64,000 bases of DNA, taken from assembly GCA_022842785.1 (NCBI GenBank), contig JALHOW010000004.1, forward strand, positions 372,001 through 436,000, written 5' to 3'. Position 1 is the first letter of the stretch; each line of letters opens with the position of its first letter. Shown in pieces: positions 48,723 to 57,737 of this stretch. The DNA is from Hyphomicrobiaceae bacterium (GTDB lineage Bacteria; Pseudomonadota; Alphaproteobacteria; Rhizobiales; Hyphomicrobiaceae). The notes under the pieces are model-generated. The model made no database searches. It had not been told where the DNA came from and saw only the letters and a program-made list of their open reading frames with translations. Position numbers and translations under genes: made by a program.

Positions 48723-49265
48723 ATGACTGCTTGCGTGCGTCGTCGGATCGCAATGATGACTGCCGTCGGATTCTTGGTTGGATTGAGCCCGCTGGCCGCG
48801 TGCGCGCAGGACGCGCCGAAGGAGCGCGTAAAGGCCCAGACCACCAAGACCGCGCAGGCAAAAACCAAAGACAAAGAGAAGAAGGCGACCGCCGAGAAGG
48901 TCCACAAGATCGCGATCCAGGTTGCTGAAAACAATCCTCAGCTCATGAATCTTGCCCTCAACAATGCAAGCAACATTATCGCCCACTACAAGAAGAGCGG
49001 CGAGAAGGTCGTGGTCGAGATCGTGACCTTCGGTCCGGGTCTCCATATGCTGCGCGATGACACGAGCCCGGTCAAAGCGCGCGTCCAGACGATGTCGCTC
49101 GAGAATCCTGAGCTGACTTTTGCCGCTTGCGCCAACACCCAGTCGAACATGGCGAAGCAAGAGACCAAGGACGTCCCGCTCATGAGCGAGGCCAAGATCA
49201 CGCCATCGGGCGTCGTGCGCCTCGCCGAGCTGCAGGGCCAGGGATACGCCTACATCCGGCCCTGA
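48723..49265 (+). CDS. exported DsrE-like family protein
   Basis: The 180-residue protein starts with a signal sequence that contains a lipobox-like LAAC (about 24-27) and could be a lipoprotein. A Lys-rich linker (AKTKDKEKKATAEK) is followed by a DsrE-like domain: KIAIQVAENNPQLMNLALNN, VVVEIVTFGPGLHMLRDDTS, ANTQSNMAKQ and AELQGQGYAYIRP. Relatives handle sulfur with a conserved cysteine; here one lies in FAACANTQ. The ATG at 48723 has GGAG eight bases upstream. The physiological role is unknown. Confidence 0.8.
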   Translation: MTACVRRRIAMMTAVGFLVGLSPLAACAQDAPKERVKAQTTKTAQAKTKDKEKKATAEKVHKIAIQVAENNPQLMNLALNNASNIIAHYKKSGEKVVVEIVTFGPGLHMLRDDTSPVKARVQTMSLENPELTFAACANTQSNMAKQETKDVPLMSEAKITPSGVVRLAELQGQGYAYIRP

Positions 49266-49503
49266 GCGCACGTCGTCGATCTGCCGCGGCCGCATAGCTT
49301 GTGCGTGCCGCCCCCCGGCCGCGAGCGGCCGGCAAGAGGCCGCAAAAGGCCCACGAGGCAGGATCGCGCGCTGAGCGCGCGCTCCGCCATACCCCGGGAG
49401 GACTATCGAGGAAGCGCCTCCCGCTGGGAGGCGAGTGTGCCCGGGCGGCCGCGTGGCGGCGCCGAAGTGATGGTCGCTACGACCAGATAAAACGGAGGTT
49501 TTC
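49266..49503. repeat. hairpin-rich intergenic region
   Basis: The 238 bases hold several perfect or near-perfect stems: CCGGCC-GCGAGC-GGCCGG near 49316, CGCGCGCTGAGCGCGCG near 49364, and CGCCTCCC-GCT-GGGAGGCG near 49417-49434. The GC content is high and no ORF is convincing. It resembles the hairpin-rich region upstream of dnaG and may belong to the same repeat family. The ribosome site of the TAXI gene is at its end. Confidence 0.5.
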
Positions 49504-50691
49504 ATGTTTGTTACGCGTTGCAGCCGGGCCCTCTCGTGGATGCTGCTCGCCTTTGCAGTCGCGGCGGCGCCCTTCATTGCGAATGCCGAAGCCCAGCAGA
49601 CGCTTGCCCAGGCGACGAAGCGCACAAAGCAAGCTCAGCCGCAGTCGCTGTCGCCGGAAGCCAAGCGCCGCGAAGCCATCAATTCCTGGACCGTAGGTCT
49701 CGCAGCCGGCCGCACTGAAGGCGCACCGCTCCAGTTCGCTGCCGAACTCGCTCGCGTCGTCGACGATGGCGACAACATGCGCGTGCTGCCGATCGTGACG
49801 CGCGGTCCCTTCGATAACGTATTCGACCTGCTGTACCTGCGCGGCGTCGATGCGGCGATCGTCTACAGCGACGTTCTCGAGCACTTCAAGAACAACCCGG
49901 AAATCGCCGGCATCGGACGGCGCATCAACTTCCTGATGAACCTCTTCCCGTCCGAATTGCATATCTTCGCGGGACCTGGAATCAACTCCCTGAAAGACCT
50001 CGAGGGCAAGGCCGTCAACTTCAATACCGTCGGCACGGCCGCGGCCTACAGCGGCCCCATCATTTTCAAGCAGCTCGGGATCAACATCGACGCCCAGTTC
50101 ATCCCGCACAACGTGGCCATGGCATCCATGCGCAAGGGCGAAGGCAAGTTCGCAGCGACCGTCTGGGTCTCCTCGAAGCCGCTGCCGCAGTTCCTCAAGG
50201 GAGATTTCCCGGAAGGCTTCAAGTTCCTCCCTGTCGAGTACAACGATAAGCTCGAGTACTATCTGCCGGCATATCTCGAATCGAAGGACTATCCGGCTCT
50301 GATCCCGGAAGGTCAGCGCATCGAGACGATCGCCGTCCCCGCCTTGCTCGCCGTGTATGACTGGCCGCGCGACACGGACCGTTTCCAGCGCGTCTCGCGC
50401 CTCGTCGACTACATCCACGATCGGTTCCCGCGCCTCCAGAGCGAGCCCGGCTATCACCCGAAGTGGAAGGACGTGAACCTTGCCGGCAACGTCCCAGGCT
50501 GGAAGCGCTTCCAGCCCATGCAGGACAAGCTCGACAAGATCGTGAAGGCAGCACCGCCTGCTGCTGCCGCACGACCGAAGATCGACCACGCCCTCGCTCG
50601 CGCCCAGGCAGCACGCGCGGCACCGGACAATCCGCAGGAACAGGAGCGGCTCTTCCAGCAGTTCCTCGAATGGACGAAGCAGAAGCAATGA
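49504..50691 (+). CDS. TAXI-family TRAP-type solute-binding protein, orphan
   Basis: The 395-residue protein has a signal peptide ending near ANAEA and a TAXI-like binding fold: TVGLAAGRTEGAPLQFAAEL, DAAIVYSDVLEHFKNN, ELHIFAGPGINSLKDLEGKA and VNFNTVGTAAAYSGPIIFK. The last 60 residues are an Ala/Pro-rich extension with a helical end. No TRAP membrane genes are near. ACGGAGG precedes the ATG. The Sel1-like protein gene that follows by 61 bases may be a partner. Confidence 0.87.
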   Translation: MFVTRCSRALSWMLLAFAVAAAPFIANAEAQQTLAQATKRTKQAQPQSLSPEAKRREAINSWTVGLAAGRTEGAPLQFAAELARVVDDGDNMRVLPIVTRGPFDNVFDLLYLRGVDAAIVYSDVLEHFKNNPEIAGIGRRINFLMNLFPSELHIFAGPGINSLKDLEGKAVNFNTVGTAAAYSGPIIFKQLGINIDAQFIPHNVAMASMRKGEGKFAATVWVSSKPLPQFLKGDFPEGFKFLPVEYNDKLEYYLPAYLESKDYPALIPEGQRIETIAVPALLAVYDWPRDTDRFQRVSRLVDYIHDRFPRLQSEPGYHPKWKDVNLAGNVPGWKRFQPMQDKLDKIVKAAPPAAAARPKIDHALARAQAARAAPDNPQEQERLFQQFLEWTKQKQ

Positions 50692-50752
50692 TGCCATGGC
50701 GGCGGGCGGCCGTTGCCGAGGCGGGCCCGCATCTGCGGCGCAAGGGGGCGAT

Positions 50753-51703
50753 ATGACTTACACGAGGATGCGGGTGCCCATGGGCGGCATCTTGAGAGGC
50801 GCGACAAGCCTCTGCATCATCACGTTTGCAGTGGGTGCGGTCACGCCAGCCACGGCCGTTCCCGCCCTCGGCAGTCCGGTTGCGGTCTCCGATATGGACG
50901 ATGGCGACTCCGTCCGGATTCAAACTCAGGCTCAGGTCGGACAGAAGCCACATATCAATATCGGCAAGGTCGTTCTCGTCGAGCCAGCCAGCGAGACGCC
51001 CCTGCCGATACAGATCGGGCCTATCGACTCCATCCCGCGCAACAGCTTCGTGCGCATCCGCGGCATGCCACCCGCCGTCGTACTCTCGGAGGGCCACTCG
51101 ATTGCGCCAGGATCCTGGGCCGTGCCGCTCTCTGTGCTGCCGAACCTGCGCATCTCGATTCCCGTCGGTGTCTCAGGCAAATCCGACATCACCATCGCGC
51201 TCGTGCAGATCGATGGGACGGTGCTTGCGGATGCGCGCGCATCACTCGTGGTCGCCGCAGCCGAGCTGATCGCACCTCAACAACCTGAGGCGCCGCGCGA
51301 GCGTAGTGTTGCCTCAGTCGGCGCGCCGCCGGCCCCCTTGGAAGCATCGCCGCCGCCGGCCCCGCGCCCGCCGGTCCCGGTGACCACCGCGCCGCCACCA
51401 AAGGAGCCGGCACAGCTGACGGAAGACCAGAAGCGCGCGCTCGCGTTCATCGTGCGCGGACGTGCGCAGGCGGCGCAGGGCAACATTGCTGCCGCGCGAC
51501 TTTTCTACCAGCGCGCCGCTGAGGCCGACCTTGCGGATGGCGCGTTCGCGCTCGCGGGTACCTACGATCCGGCGGAGCTCGCCCTCATGGGCGTTGCGGG
51601 CGTGCAGCCCGACATCGCCCTAGCCCGGCGCTGGTACGAGAAAGCGCGCGAACTCGGTGCACGCGAAGCGGAGGAGCGGCTGCGTCGACTGAGCGCGCGA
51701 TAG
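50753..51703 (+). CDS. secreted protein with C-terminal Sel1/TPR-like repeats
   Basis: The 316-residue protein has a signal peptide (about 1-35), a beta-rich part (about 36-190, with GPIDSIPRNSFVRIRGMPPA), a proline-rich linker and two Sel1/TPR-like units (AFIVRGRAQAAQGNIAAA; ALARRWYEKARELGAREAEE). Such repeats mediate protein contacts. The ATG at 50753 follows AAGGGGGCG. It is cotranscribed with the TAXI protein; a shared role in the periplasm is inference. Confidence 0.78.
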   Translation: MTYTRMRVPMGGILRGATSLCIITFAVGAVTPATAVPALGSPVAVSDMDDGDSVRIQTQAQVGQKPHINIGKVVLVEPASETPLPIQIGPIDSIPRNSFVRIRGMPPAVVLSEGHSIAPGSWAVPLSVLPNLRISIPVGVSGKSDITIALVQIDGTVLADARASLVVAAAELIAPQQPEAPRERSVASVGAPPAPLEASPPPAPRPPVPVTTAPPPKEPAQLTEDQKRALAFIVRGRAQAAQGNIAAARLFYQRAAEADLADGAFALAGTYDPAELALMGVAGVQPDIALARRWYEKARELGAREAEERLRRLSAR

Positions 51704-51731
51704 TCTTTGCCGCTGCGGGCAGCTTATCCAA

Positions 51732-52073
51732 CTACGCAGGCGGCATTCGATCGGCCTCGACTTGACGCTGCGACCAGCGGCCATAGCGCCACGGCGCGAA
51801 CCAGTGATGCTCAGACCGAACATCAGGCGCGGGATCATAGCCGGACGTACCCCACGGATGGCATCGGCAGACGCGTGCACCAGCGAGCCACCAGCCGCGC
51901 CACGCGCCGTTGAGCTCAATCGCATCGAGCGCATATTCCGAGCATGTCGGCAGATGCCGGCACTCATGGCCGAGCAGCGGCTTCAGCGTCCAGCGGTAGA
52001 GCCGCACAGGCGCTTTTGCGATCTTCTTGGTGATGTGCTCGATTGGGTTGGCCATCGTCGCAACGCCATGCAT
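51732..52073 (-). CDS. yidD: membrane protein insertion efficiency factor YidD
   Basis: The 113-residue protein matches YidD: RLYRWTLKPLLG, CRHLPTCSEYALDAI and the C-terminal CRCHPWGTSGYDP, which help YidC insert membrane proteins. The chosen ATG at 52073 overlaps the scaffold stop (TGATG), suggesting translational coupling; ATG at 52055 is closer to the usual family start but has no ribosome site. The unusually long C-terminus ends in WSQRQVEADRMPPA. Confidence 0.92.
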   Translation of the reverse strand: MHGVATMANPIEHITKKIAKAPVRLYRWTLKPLLGHECRHLPTCSEYALDAIELNGAWRGWWLAGARVCRCHPWGTSGYDPAPDVRSEHHWFAPWRYGRWSQRQVEADRMPPA

Positions 52074-52540
52074 CAATCGCGCGCGGCAGCTACCTCATGC
52101 TCACCGCGCTTCTCGGCAATCTGATCGAGCGCACGCACGACCGCCTCAAAGGCGAGCAGCGTCGAGGCGTGGCGCCCCTTGACCTCGCGCACCGGCTCGA
52201 GCGCTGCAAGATCGGCCCAGCGCCCGGAAGGCGGCGGCCCGTTCTCCTTGAGCATGCGGCGCATCTCAGCGGCGACCTCGCGCAGCTCAGCTTCGCTGGA
52301 GCCGACGATATTGCGCGCCATGATCGCGGCCGAAGCCTGGCCGAGAAGGCAAGCCTTGACGCTCTGGGCGTATTCCTTGACCCGATCGCCGTTCATGGCG
52401 AGTTCGATGGCAATGGTCGAGCCACAAAGCTTCGAATGGGCCGAGGCCGTCGCATCGGGCGCAGCCAGGCGGCCGGCCGGCGGGATGCCCGCGGCCAGCT
52501 CGATGATGCGCTGGCTATAGAGGTCGCTCAGCTCTGTCAT
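52073..52540 (-). CDS. NifU/IscU-like iron-sulfur cluster assembly scaffold protein
   Basis: The 155-residue protein has the IscU-like fold with two of the three ligand cysteines: C39 in SKLCGST and C64 in SVKACLLGQAS. At the third position a serine is found (S126 in GRHASTLLAFEA). It could be a scaffold with altered cluster chemistry or an SUF-like variant. It precedes yidD with overlapping stop/start and is divergent from folE; this gene order is common in Rhizobiales. Confidence 0.87.
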   Translation of the reverse strand: MTELSDLYSQRIIELAAGIPPAGRLAAPDATASAHSKLCGSTIAIELAMNGDRVKEYAQSVKACLLGQASAAIMARNIVGSSEAELREVAAEMRRMLKENGPPPSGRWADLAALEPVREVKGRHASTLLAFEAVVRALDQIAEKRGEHEVAAARD

Positions 52541-52837
52541 GATCCTCCGAGCCTCAGGCCTTAAGGCTGTTCCGTCCCCAATGGTTGACCGAGTCGCCAG
52601 CCCACAGATACCTTAACGGACGGCTTGTCGCCCACCTTGTCGCGATGAACCAGCCATCCCACATCGTGCTGGCATGATCCTGACTGGACGGGCGTCGATT
52701 GCCGTACCCATGCGCCCTGCCGGATATATCGCGCGCGCACAGGTCGAATTCAAGCGCGACGCGGAGAAGCCGGGCGATACAAGCCCGGCCAAACATGTTA
52801 AGCGCAGGTCCGAAACGCTCCCCGGAAGGTCGAACGC

Positions 52838-53491
52838 ATGGAGCCGATGATCAAGAAGAATGGCGCCGCGCGCCTCCAGCTGACGGGCGATAGCGCGCCT
52901 GATAGCGCGTCTGGGCGGCCGACCCGCGCCGAGGCGGAGGAAGCCGTGCGGACGTTGCTTGCCTGGGCGGGCGACGACCCCAATCGGGAGGGTCTGCGCG
53001 ACACGCCAAAGCGTGTGGCGGCCGCTTTCGAGGAATATTTCGCCGGCTACGGCGCCGACCCGGTCGAGGCGCTCTCGCGCACGTTCGAGGACGTCGGCGG
53101 GTACGACGACATGGTCATGCTGCGCGACATCCGCGTGCAGAGCCACTGCGAGCACCATATCGCGCCGTTCGTCGGCGTCGCCCATATCGCTTATCTCCCA
53201 GGTAGCCGCGTCGTCGGCCTCTCGAAGCTCGCGCGCGTCGTCGAGATCTTCGCGAGCCGCCTGCAGACGCAGGAGAAGCTGACCGCCGAAATCTCCGGCG
53301 CAATCGAGAATGTGCTCGCCCCACGCGGTGTCGCGATCCTGATCGAGGCGGAGCATCAGTGCATGTCCATGCGCGGTGTGCGCCAGCATGGCGTCTCGAC
53401 GGTGACCACGCGTTTCAGCGGCGTTTTCGAGAGCGACGCCAGCTACCGCGACCGCTTTCTCCAGATGGTCCACGCCGGCCAGCGGACCTGA
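52838..53491 (+). CDS. folE: GTP cyclohydrolase I
   Basis: The 217-residue enzyme converts GTP to dihydroneopterin triphosphate, the first step of folate synthesis. Its zinc ligands are visible: C104 and H107 in SHCEHH, and C175 in EHQCMSMRG. The core motif PLxVIGLSK-like reads here as [17 protein letters not shown]. It is divergent from the NifU-like gene, with about 300 bases between them, and is followed by hisI. Confidence 0.97.
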   Translation: MEPMIKKNGAARLQLTGDSAPDSASGRPTRAEAEEAVRTLLAWAGDDPNREGLRDTPKRVAAAFEEYFAGYGADPVEALSRTFEDVGGYDDMVMLRDIRVQSHCEHHIAPFVGVAHIAYLPGSRVVGLSKLARVVEIFASRLQTQEKLTAEISGAIENVLAPRGVAILIEAEHQCMSMRGVRQHGVSTVTTRFSGVFESDASYRDRFLQMVHAGQRT

Positions 53492-53531
53492 ACCTTCATT
53501 CGGCTTCAACAGCGCTGAACTGGAACGCGCC

Positions 53532-54023
53532 ATGAGCACCACGGCTTCAGGGCCCTTTGCCGAACGCGGTTCGCCCCTCGACATCGAGGAAGGCGCCACG
53601 TTCGCCCCGAAGTTCGACGAGGCCGGTCTTCTCGCCGCGGTCGCGACGGATGCCGACACCGGCGATGTGCTGATGTTCGCCTGGATGGATGCCGAAGCGC
53701 TCGCACGTACGATCGAGACGGGGCACGCCCACTTCTTCAGCCGCTCGCGCGGCCGCCAGTGGAAGAAGGGCGAGGAAAGCGGCAACATCCTCGAGGTCGT
53801 CGAGCTGCGTACGGATTGCGACCAGGATGCCATCTGGCTCAAGGTCCGCGTCGCGGGCGCGGGGGCTGCCTGCCACACCGGGCGCAAGAGTTGCTTCTAC
53901 CGCGCTGTGCCGCTCGGCCCGGGCAATCCGGCCGGTCTCACCATGAGGTCCGTCGGCGGCGCCGCACTTTTCGACCCGGCCGCGGTTTATGCCGGCAAGC
54001 CCAAACCCGGCAGCACGCCCTGA
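53532..54023 (+). CDS. hisI: phosphoribosyl-AMP cyclohydrolase
   Basis: The 163-residue enzyme opens the purine ring in the third step of histidine synthesis. Zinc and magnesium ligands are in RTDCDQDA (C96, with D95/D97/D99) and in [12 protein letters not shown] (C114, C121). It lacks the HisE domain found in fused forms. It lies 40 bases after folE and is probably cotranscribed. The N-terminal 30 residues precede the core ([11 protein letters not shown]). Confidence 0.96.
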   Translation: MSTTASGPFAERGSPLDIEEGATFAPKFDEAGLLAAVATDADTGDVLMFAWMDAEALARTIETGHAHFFSRSRGRQWKKGEESGNILEVVELRTDCDQDAIWLKVRVAGAGAACHTGRKSCFYRAVPLGPGNPAGLTMRSVGGAALFDPAAVYAGKPKPGSTP

Positions 54024-54148
54024 TGGTGAACGGCATATCTGGTCCGTTCCCGATGCAACACATTGCGAAGGCTCTCATTCCGCACGACGATTGATTTCGC
54101 AGGCCGAGACAAGCGATACTTGCCGAAACTCTTATCCAGAAGAGGCCC

Positions 54149-55081
54149 ATGACCAACCGACCGCAAAAGCGCCCCGCGAACGGCGCGCCGCGTGCCCGAT
54201 CGGCCGCACGCACCCGCGATGCCAGCGACGGGACCCCGCTCGGTGCCAGCGGCAAGGCCCTGATGATCCTCGAGCTTGTGTCCGAAGCACGCGAGCCCCT
54301 GTCCATGGCAGAGCTCGTGCGTCGCTCCGGCTTGACCAAGCCGACGGCCCACCGCATCACCGCCGCGCTCGCCGACATGGGCCTCATCGAGCGTGATCAC
54401 TGGAAGCGTGGCTATATCGAAGGCCCGCGTCTCATCAAGCTCGCATTCGATACGCTCGCCGCCGCCGCACCGCGCACACTCAGGCACTCGATCCTGCGCG
54501 GGCTCTCGCAGGAGGTGGGCGAGACCTGCAATTTCGGTGTGCTCTCGGGTTCCGAGGTCATCTACCTCGACCGTGTCGAAGCGAAGTGGCCACTCGGCTT
54601 GCGCTTCGAGGCTGGGAGCCGTGTCCCTGCGCACGCATCCGCAATCGGCAAGCTGCTTCTGGCGCTGCAGCCCATCGAGCAGCGTGCCGAGATCATCGCC
54701 GCGCTGCCGCTCATCCGGCACACCAGCCGCACCATCACGGATGCGGCGCGCCTGAGCCGCGCGCTCGACAAGATCCGCGAGAGCGGTATCGGCACCGACG
54801 AGCAGGAGTACATGGACGGTGTCGTCTGCATCGCGATGCCGGTCCTGACGGAGAGCGGCGAGCTTGTGGGCGCCATCGCGATCTCGGCGCCGAACGCGCG
54901 CCTCGGGCTCGAGCAGCTCCTGAAATTCGCGCCGACGCTCCGCGATGCGACGACGCGCATGGGCGCCACCTTCCGCCTCGATCCCGAGGAGCGGCGTGGG
55001 CCTCAGTCGACGCGGTCGGGTGGTCGCAGCACAACAACGCCGCGCCGATCTCCGGGACGCGCGCAGGTGCGCGCCCAGTAA
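54149..55081 (+). CDS. IclR family transcriptional regulator
   Basis: The 310-residue regulator has an N-terminal basic extension (about 1-40), then the winged helix (KALMILELVSEAREPLSMAE, SGLTKPTAHRITAALADMGL) and the effector-binding domain (YLDRVEAKWPLGLRFEAGSR, ASAIGKLLLAL). IclR proteins respond to small metabolites and often control catabolic genes. AGAGG precedes the ATG. It is followed by an XdhC-like gene after 50 bases and may regulate that operon or the SLC13 permease. Confidence 0.92.
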   Translation: MTNRPQKRPANGAPRARSAARTRDASDGTPLGASGKALMILELVSEAREPLSMAELVRRSGLTKPTAHRITAALADMGLIERDHWKRGYIEGPRLIKLAFDTLAAAAPRTLRHSILRGLSQEVGETCNFGVLSGSEVIYLDRVEAKWPLGLRFEAGSRVPAHASAIGKLLLALQPIEQRAEIIAALPLIRHTSRTITDAARLSRALDKIRESGIGTDEQEYMDGVVCIAMPVLTESGELVGAIAISAPNARLGLEQLLKFAPTLRDATTRMGATFRLDPEERRGPQSTRSGGRSTTTPRRSPGRAQVRAQ

Positions 55082-55131
55082 GATCATCCCCTCTCTCCGC
55101 AAGAGCGGGAAGAGGAGAAGAGAGGATCGCC

Positions 55132-56175
55132 ATGACCGAACTTCAGCCGCGAACGCCCAACGCCGCCGCCATCGACGTGCTCGGCGCGGCCCGTGATTGG
55201 CTCTCGCGCGACGGCAAAGTCGCCATCGCGACCGTGATCGACACCTGGGGCTCGGCCCCCGTGCCGGTCGGCGGCCAGATGGCCATTGCAGCCGACGGCA
55301 ATTTCCAGGGCTCGGTATCAGGCGGCTGCATCGAAGGCGACGTGATCATCGAGGGTGGCGAAGCGCTCGAAGATGGCAAGCCGCGCACGCTCACCTTTGG
55401 CGTCGCCGATGAAACCGCGTGGCGCGCCGGCCTCCCTTGTGGCGGGCAAGTCCGCGTACTCATCGAACGGCTCGGCAAGGACAACGGCGGCGACACACTA
55501 CTCGATCGCGCCATCGCCGCACGCGCGAGCCGGCATGGCCTCGTCATCAAGACAAAGCTCGATGATGCCTCGCGTACCATCTACGAGCGCAGCGACACCA
55601 ATCTGCCCGAGGACGTCGCCAACCGTTTCCGCACGGCGAAGAGCCAGCTCGTCGAGAGCCCCGACGGCGCCGTGTTTGTGCACGCGCTCGTGCCGCCCGC
55701 GCGCATCATCGCAATCGGCGCAACGCACATCGCGCAGGTGCTGGCGCAGCTCGCTGCACTCTCAGGTTACGAGATCATCGTCATCGACCCACGCACGGCC
55801 TTCGCCGATCCCGCGCGCTTCGGTGCAGCCGACGCAAAGCTCATCGCGGAGTGGCCGCAGGATGCGCTGCCGAAGCTCGGTCTCGATCCTTACACGGCCG
55901 TGCTTACGCTCGCTCACGTCGCACACATCGACGACGAGGCCCTGAAGCTCGCCGTGAAGGCGAACTGCCTCTACGTCTCCGCCCTCGGCTCATCGCGCAA
56001 TCATGCCAAACGCCGCGAGCGCCTGCTCGCGGCGGGCATCACCGAGGAGGAGCTCGCCCGCATCAAGACGCCGATCGGTCTCGATATCGGCGCCCAGACG
56101 CCGGCCGAGATCGCCGTCTCCATCATGGCCGAGGTCATCCTTGCCGTGCGCGGCACGAAGAAGGCTAAGGGCTGA
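55132..56175 (+). CDS. XdhC/CoxF family molybdenum-enzyme maturation protein
   Basis: The 347-residue protein has the XdhC N-terminal domain (IDTWGSAPVPVGGQMAIAAD, SVSGGCIEGDVIIE) and the C-terminal Rossmann-like domain (PARIIAIGATHIAQVLAQLA, GIDIGAQTPAEIAVSIM-like end). XdhC proteins insert sulfurated molybdenum cofactor into xanthine dehydrogenase-type enzymes. No hydroxylase genes are next to it. GAGAGGATCGCC precedes the ATG. A frame open upstream to 54586 is not used. Confidence 0.9.
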   Translation: MTELQPRTPNAAAIDVLGAARDWLSRDGKVAIATVIDTWGSAPVPVGGQMAIAADGNFQGSVSGGCIEGDVIIEGGEALEDGKPRTLTFGVADETAWRAGLPCGGQVRVLIERLGKDNGGDTLLDRAIAARASRHGLVIKTKLDDASRTIYERSDTNLPEDVANRFRTAKSQLVESPDGAVFVHALVPPARIIAIGATHIAQVLAQLAALSGYEIIVIDPRTAFADPARFGAADAKLIAEWPQDALPKLGLDPYTAVLTLAHVAHIDDEALKLAVKANCLYVSALGSSRNHAKRRERLLAAGITEEELARIKTPIGLDIGAQTPAEIAVSIMAEVILAVRGTKKAKG

Positions 56176-56251
56176 CGAACAGCGCGCGAGACGGGGGAAA
56201 CATCGTGATCATCGAGAGGGCGCCGCGCGCTCAGGGCGCCCAGAGCGCGAT

Positions 56252-57652
56252 ATGAGCGGTCGCGCGCTCGGCATCGACATCGCACCGAGGAAGCTCGCGC
56301 TCGTCGCGCTTTTCGCGCTGGTCGCCATTGCACTATCCGTGCTTCCGCCGCCGGCGGGTGCCCCGAACGCCATGATCGGCCTCGCCATCGTCGCCTTCAC
56401 GGTAGCGCTGTGGGCGACGGCGGTGCTGCCCGCCCTGCACTCAGGCGCGATCTTCTTCGCCCTCGCGTTCGCAAGCGGTGTCGCGCCGACCATACCGCTC
56501 CTTTCGGGCTTCTGGTCGAATGCGGCGATGCTCGTGATCGGCGGCCTTGCGATCGGCGGTGCCGCAGAACGCACAGGCCTCGGCCGCTATGTGGCGCGCT
56601 CGCTCATGAGCGGCATCACCACGTATCCACGCCTCATTGCCAGCATTCTGATCGGCTCCACCGTCCTGAATTTTCTCGTCCCGACGACCATGGGACGGCT
56701 CGCCATCATGATCCCGATCCTGCTCGCGACGGCGAAGGAAGCAGGTTACGAGCCCGGCTCGCGCGGCTACATCGGCATCATTCTGACAGTGGTCGCCGGC
56801 AACTACCTCACCAGCTATGGCGTCATGCCGGCGAACCTCACAAACGTCATCTCGCTCGGCGCTCTGGAGACACTTGGCGGGCCGACCATTCGCTATGGCG
56901 CCTACCTGCTGATGTGCATGCCGCTGCTCGGCCTGCTGAAGACCGTCATGTTCTGGGCGGCTATATGTCTGCTCCTGCCGGCGCCGCCGCCGAAAGCCGT
57001 CGCGCCCGACACCATGTCCGCCTCGCTCACGCCCGCGGCCCGCCGGCTGGCCGTCCTGCTCATCGTGACTGTGCTTCTGTGGATGACCGACTACCTGCAT
57101 CACCTGAAGCCGGGCTGGATCGCACTCGCAGCCGGGCTCGTGTGCCTGCTGCCGGCGCTCGGGCTCGCGCGCTTCGATGATGTCTTCGAGTTCAACAGGA
57201 TCACGTCGATCATCTCGCTGGCCGCGGTGCTTGGCGTCGCGACTGTGCTCACCTTTTCCGGTGCCGGTACCATGATCGCGACGGCGCTGGCGCAGCTGAT
57301 GCCCGCCTCCGGTGCCTCGCCGTCCTATGGCTTCATGCTGATATCGTTTTCAGCCTCGCTGATCGCTGTCGGCGCGACTATCCCGGGCTCCATTGCCATC
57401 GTCACCCCGACGCTCCCCGGTATCGAAGCCGCGACGGGCCTGCCGCTCACCGCCGGCTTGACGGCCATGCTGGTCGGGCTTCAATCGCCCTTCTTCGCAT
57501 TCGAGGCCGTCCCGATCATGGTCGGTCTCATGATGGGCAAGGTCAGCGCGGGCGCGGCTTCCCGCATTCTCATCCCGCTCGCCATAACCGGCCTCCTGAT
57601 CATCGCGCCACTGCAGATCGCATGGCTGAAGTTGCTCGGGGTCATGCCCTAG
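56252..57652 (+). CDS. SLC13/DASS-like permease
   Basis: The 466-residue membrane protein has about 11-12 hydrophobic segments. Features of the citrate/dicarboxylate or ArsB/NhaD-like transporter group are visible: GGLAIGGAAERTGLGRYVA, VPTTMGRLAIMIP and GVMPANLTNVISLG, with repeated Thr-Asn-rich re-entrant segments. It is in line with the XdhC gene after 76 bases. The ribosome site is weak. The stop codon TAG lies inside the left arm of the palindrome that starts at 57649. Confidence 0.85.
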   Translation: MSGRALGIDIAPRKLALVALFALVAIALSVLPPPAGAPNAMIGLAIVAFTVALWATAVLPALHSGAIFFALAFASGVAPTIPLLSGFWSNAAMLVIGGLAIGGAAERTGLGRYVARSLMSGITTYPRLIASILIGSTVLNFLVPTTMGRLAIMIPILLATAKEAGYEPGSRGYIGIILTVVAGNYLTSYGVMPANLTNVISLGALETLGGPTIRYGAYLLMCMPLLGLLKTVMFWAAICLLLPAPPPKAVAPDTMSASLTPAARRLAVLLIVTVLLWMTDYLHHLKPGWIALAAGLVCLLPALGLARFDDVFEFNRITSIISLAAVLGVATVLTFSGAGTMIATALAQLMPASGASPSYGFMLISFSASLIAVGATIPGSIAIVTPTLPGIEAATGLPLTAGLTAMLVGLQSPFFAFEAVPIMVGLMMGKVSAGAASRILIPLAITGLLIIAPLQIAWLKLLGVMP

Positions 57653-57724
57653 TGTGATGATCGAGAAATTCGCCAGAGCAATCGGCACGGTATCGAGCGA
57701 ATTTCTCGATCTGAATCACACTAG
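57649..57724. repeat. long palindromic element 1, overlapping the permease stop codon
   Basis: The outer arms are CTAGTGTGAT (57649-57658) and ATCACACTAG (57715-57724). The inner arms are GATCGAGAAATTCG (57659-57672) and CGAATTTCTCGATC (57698-57711), with a three-base bulge on one side. The loop is 25 bases. All arms are perfect complements, giving 24 paired bases. Confidence 0.9.
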
Positions 57725-57737
57725 CAAATCTATGATT

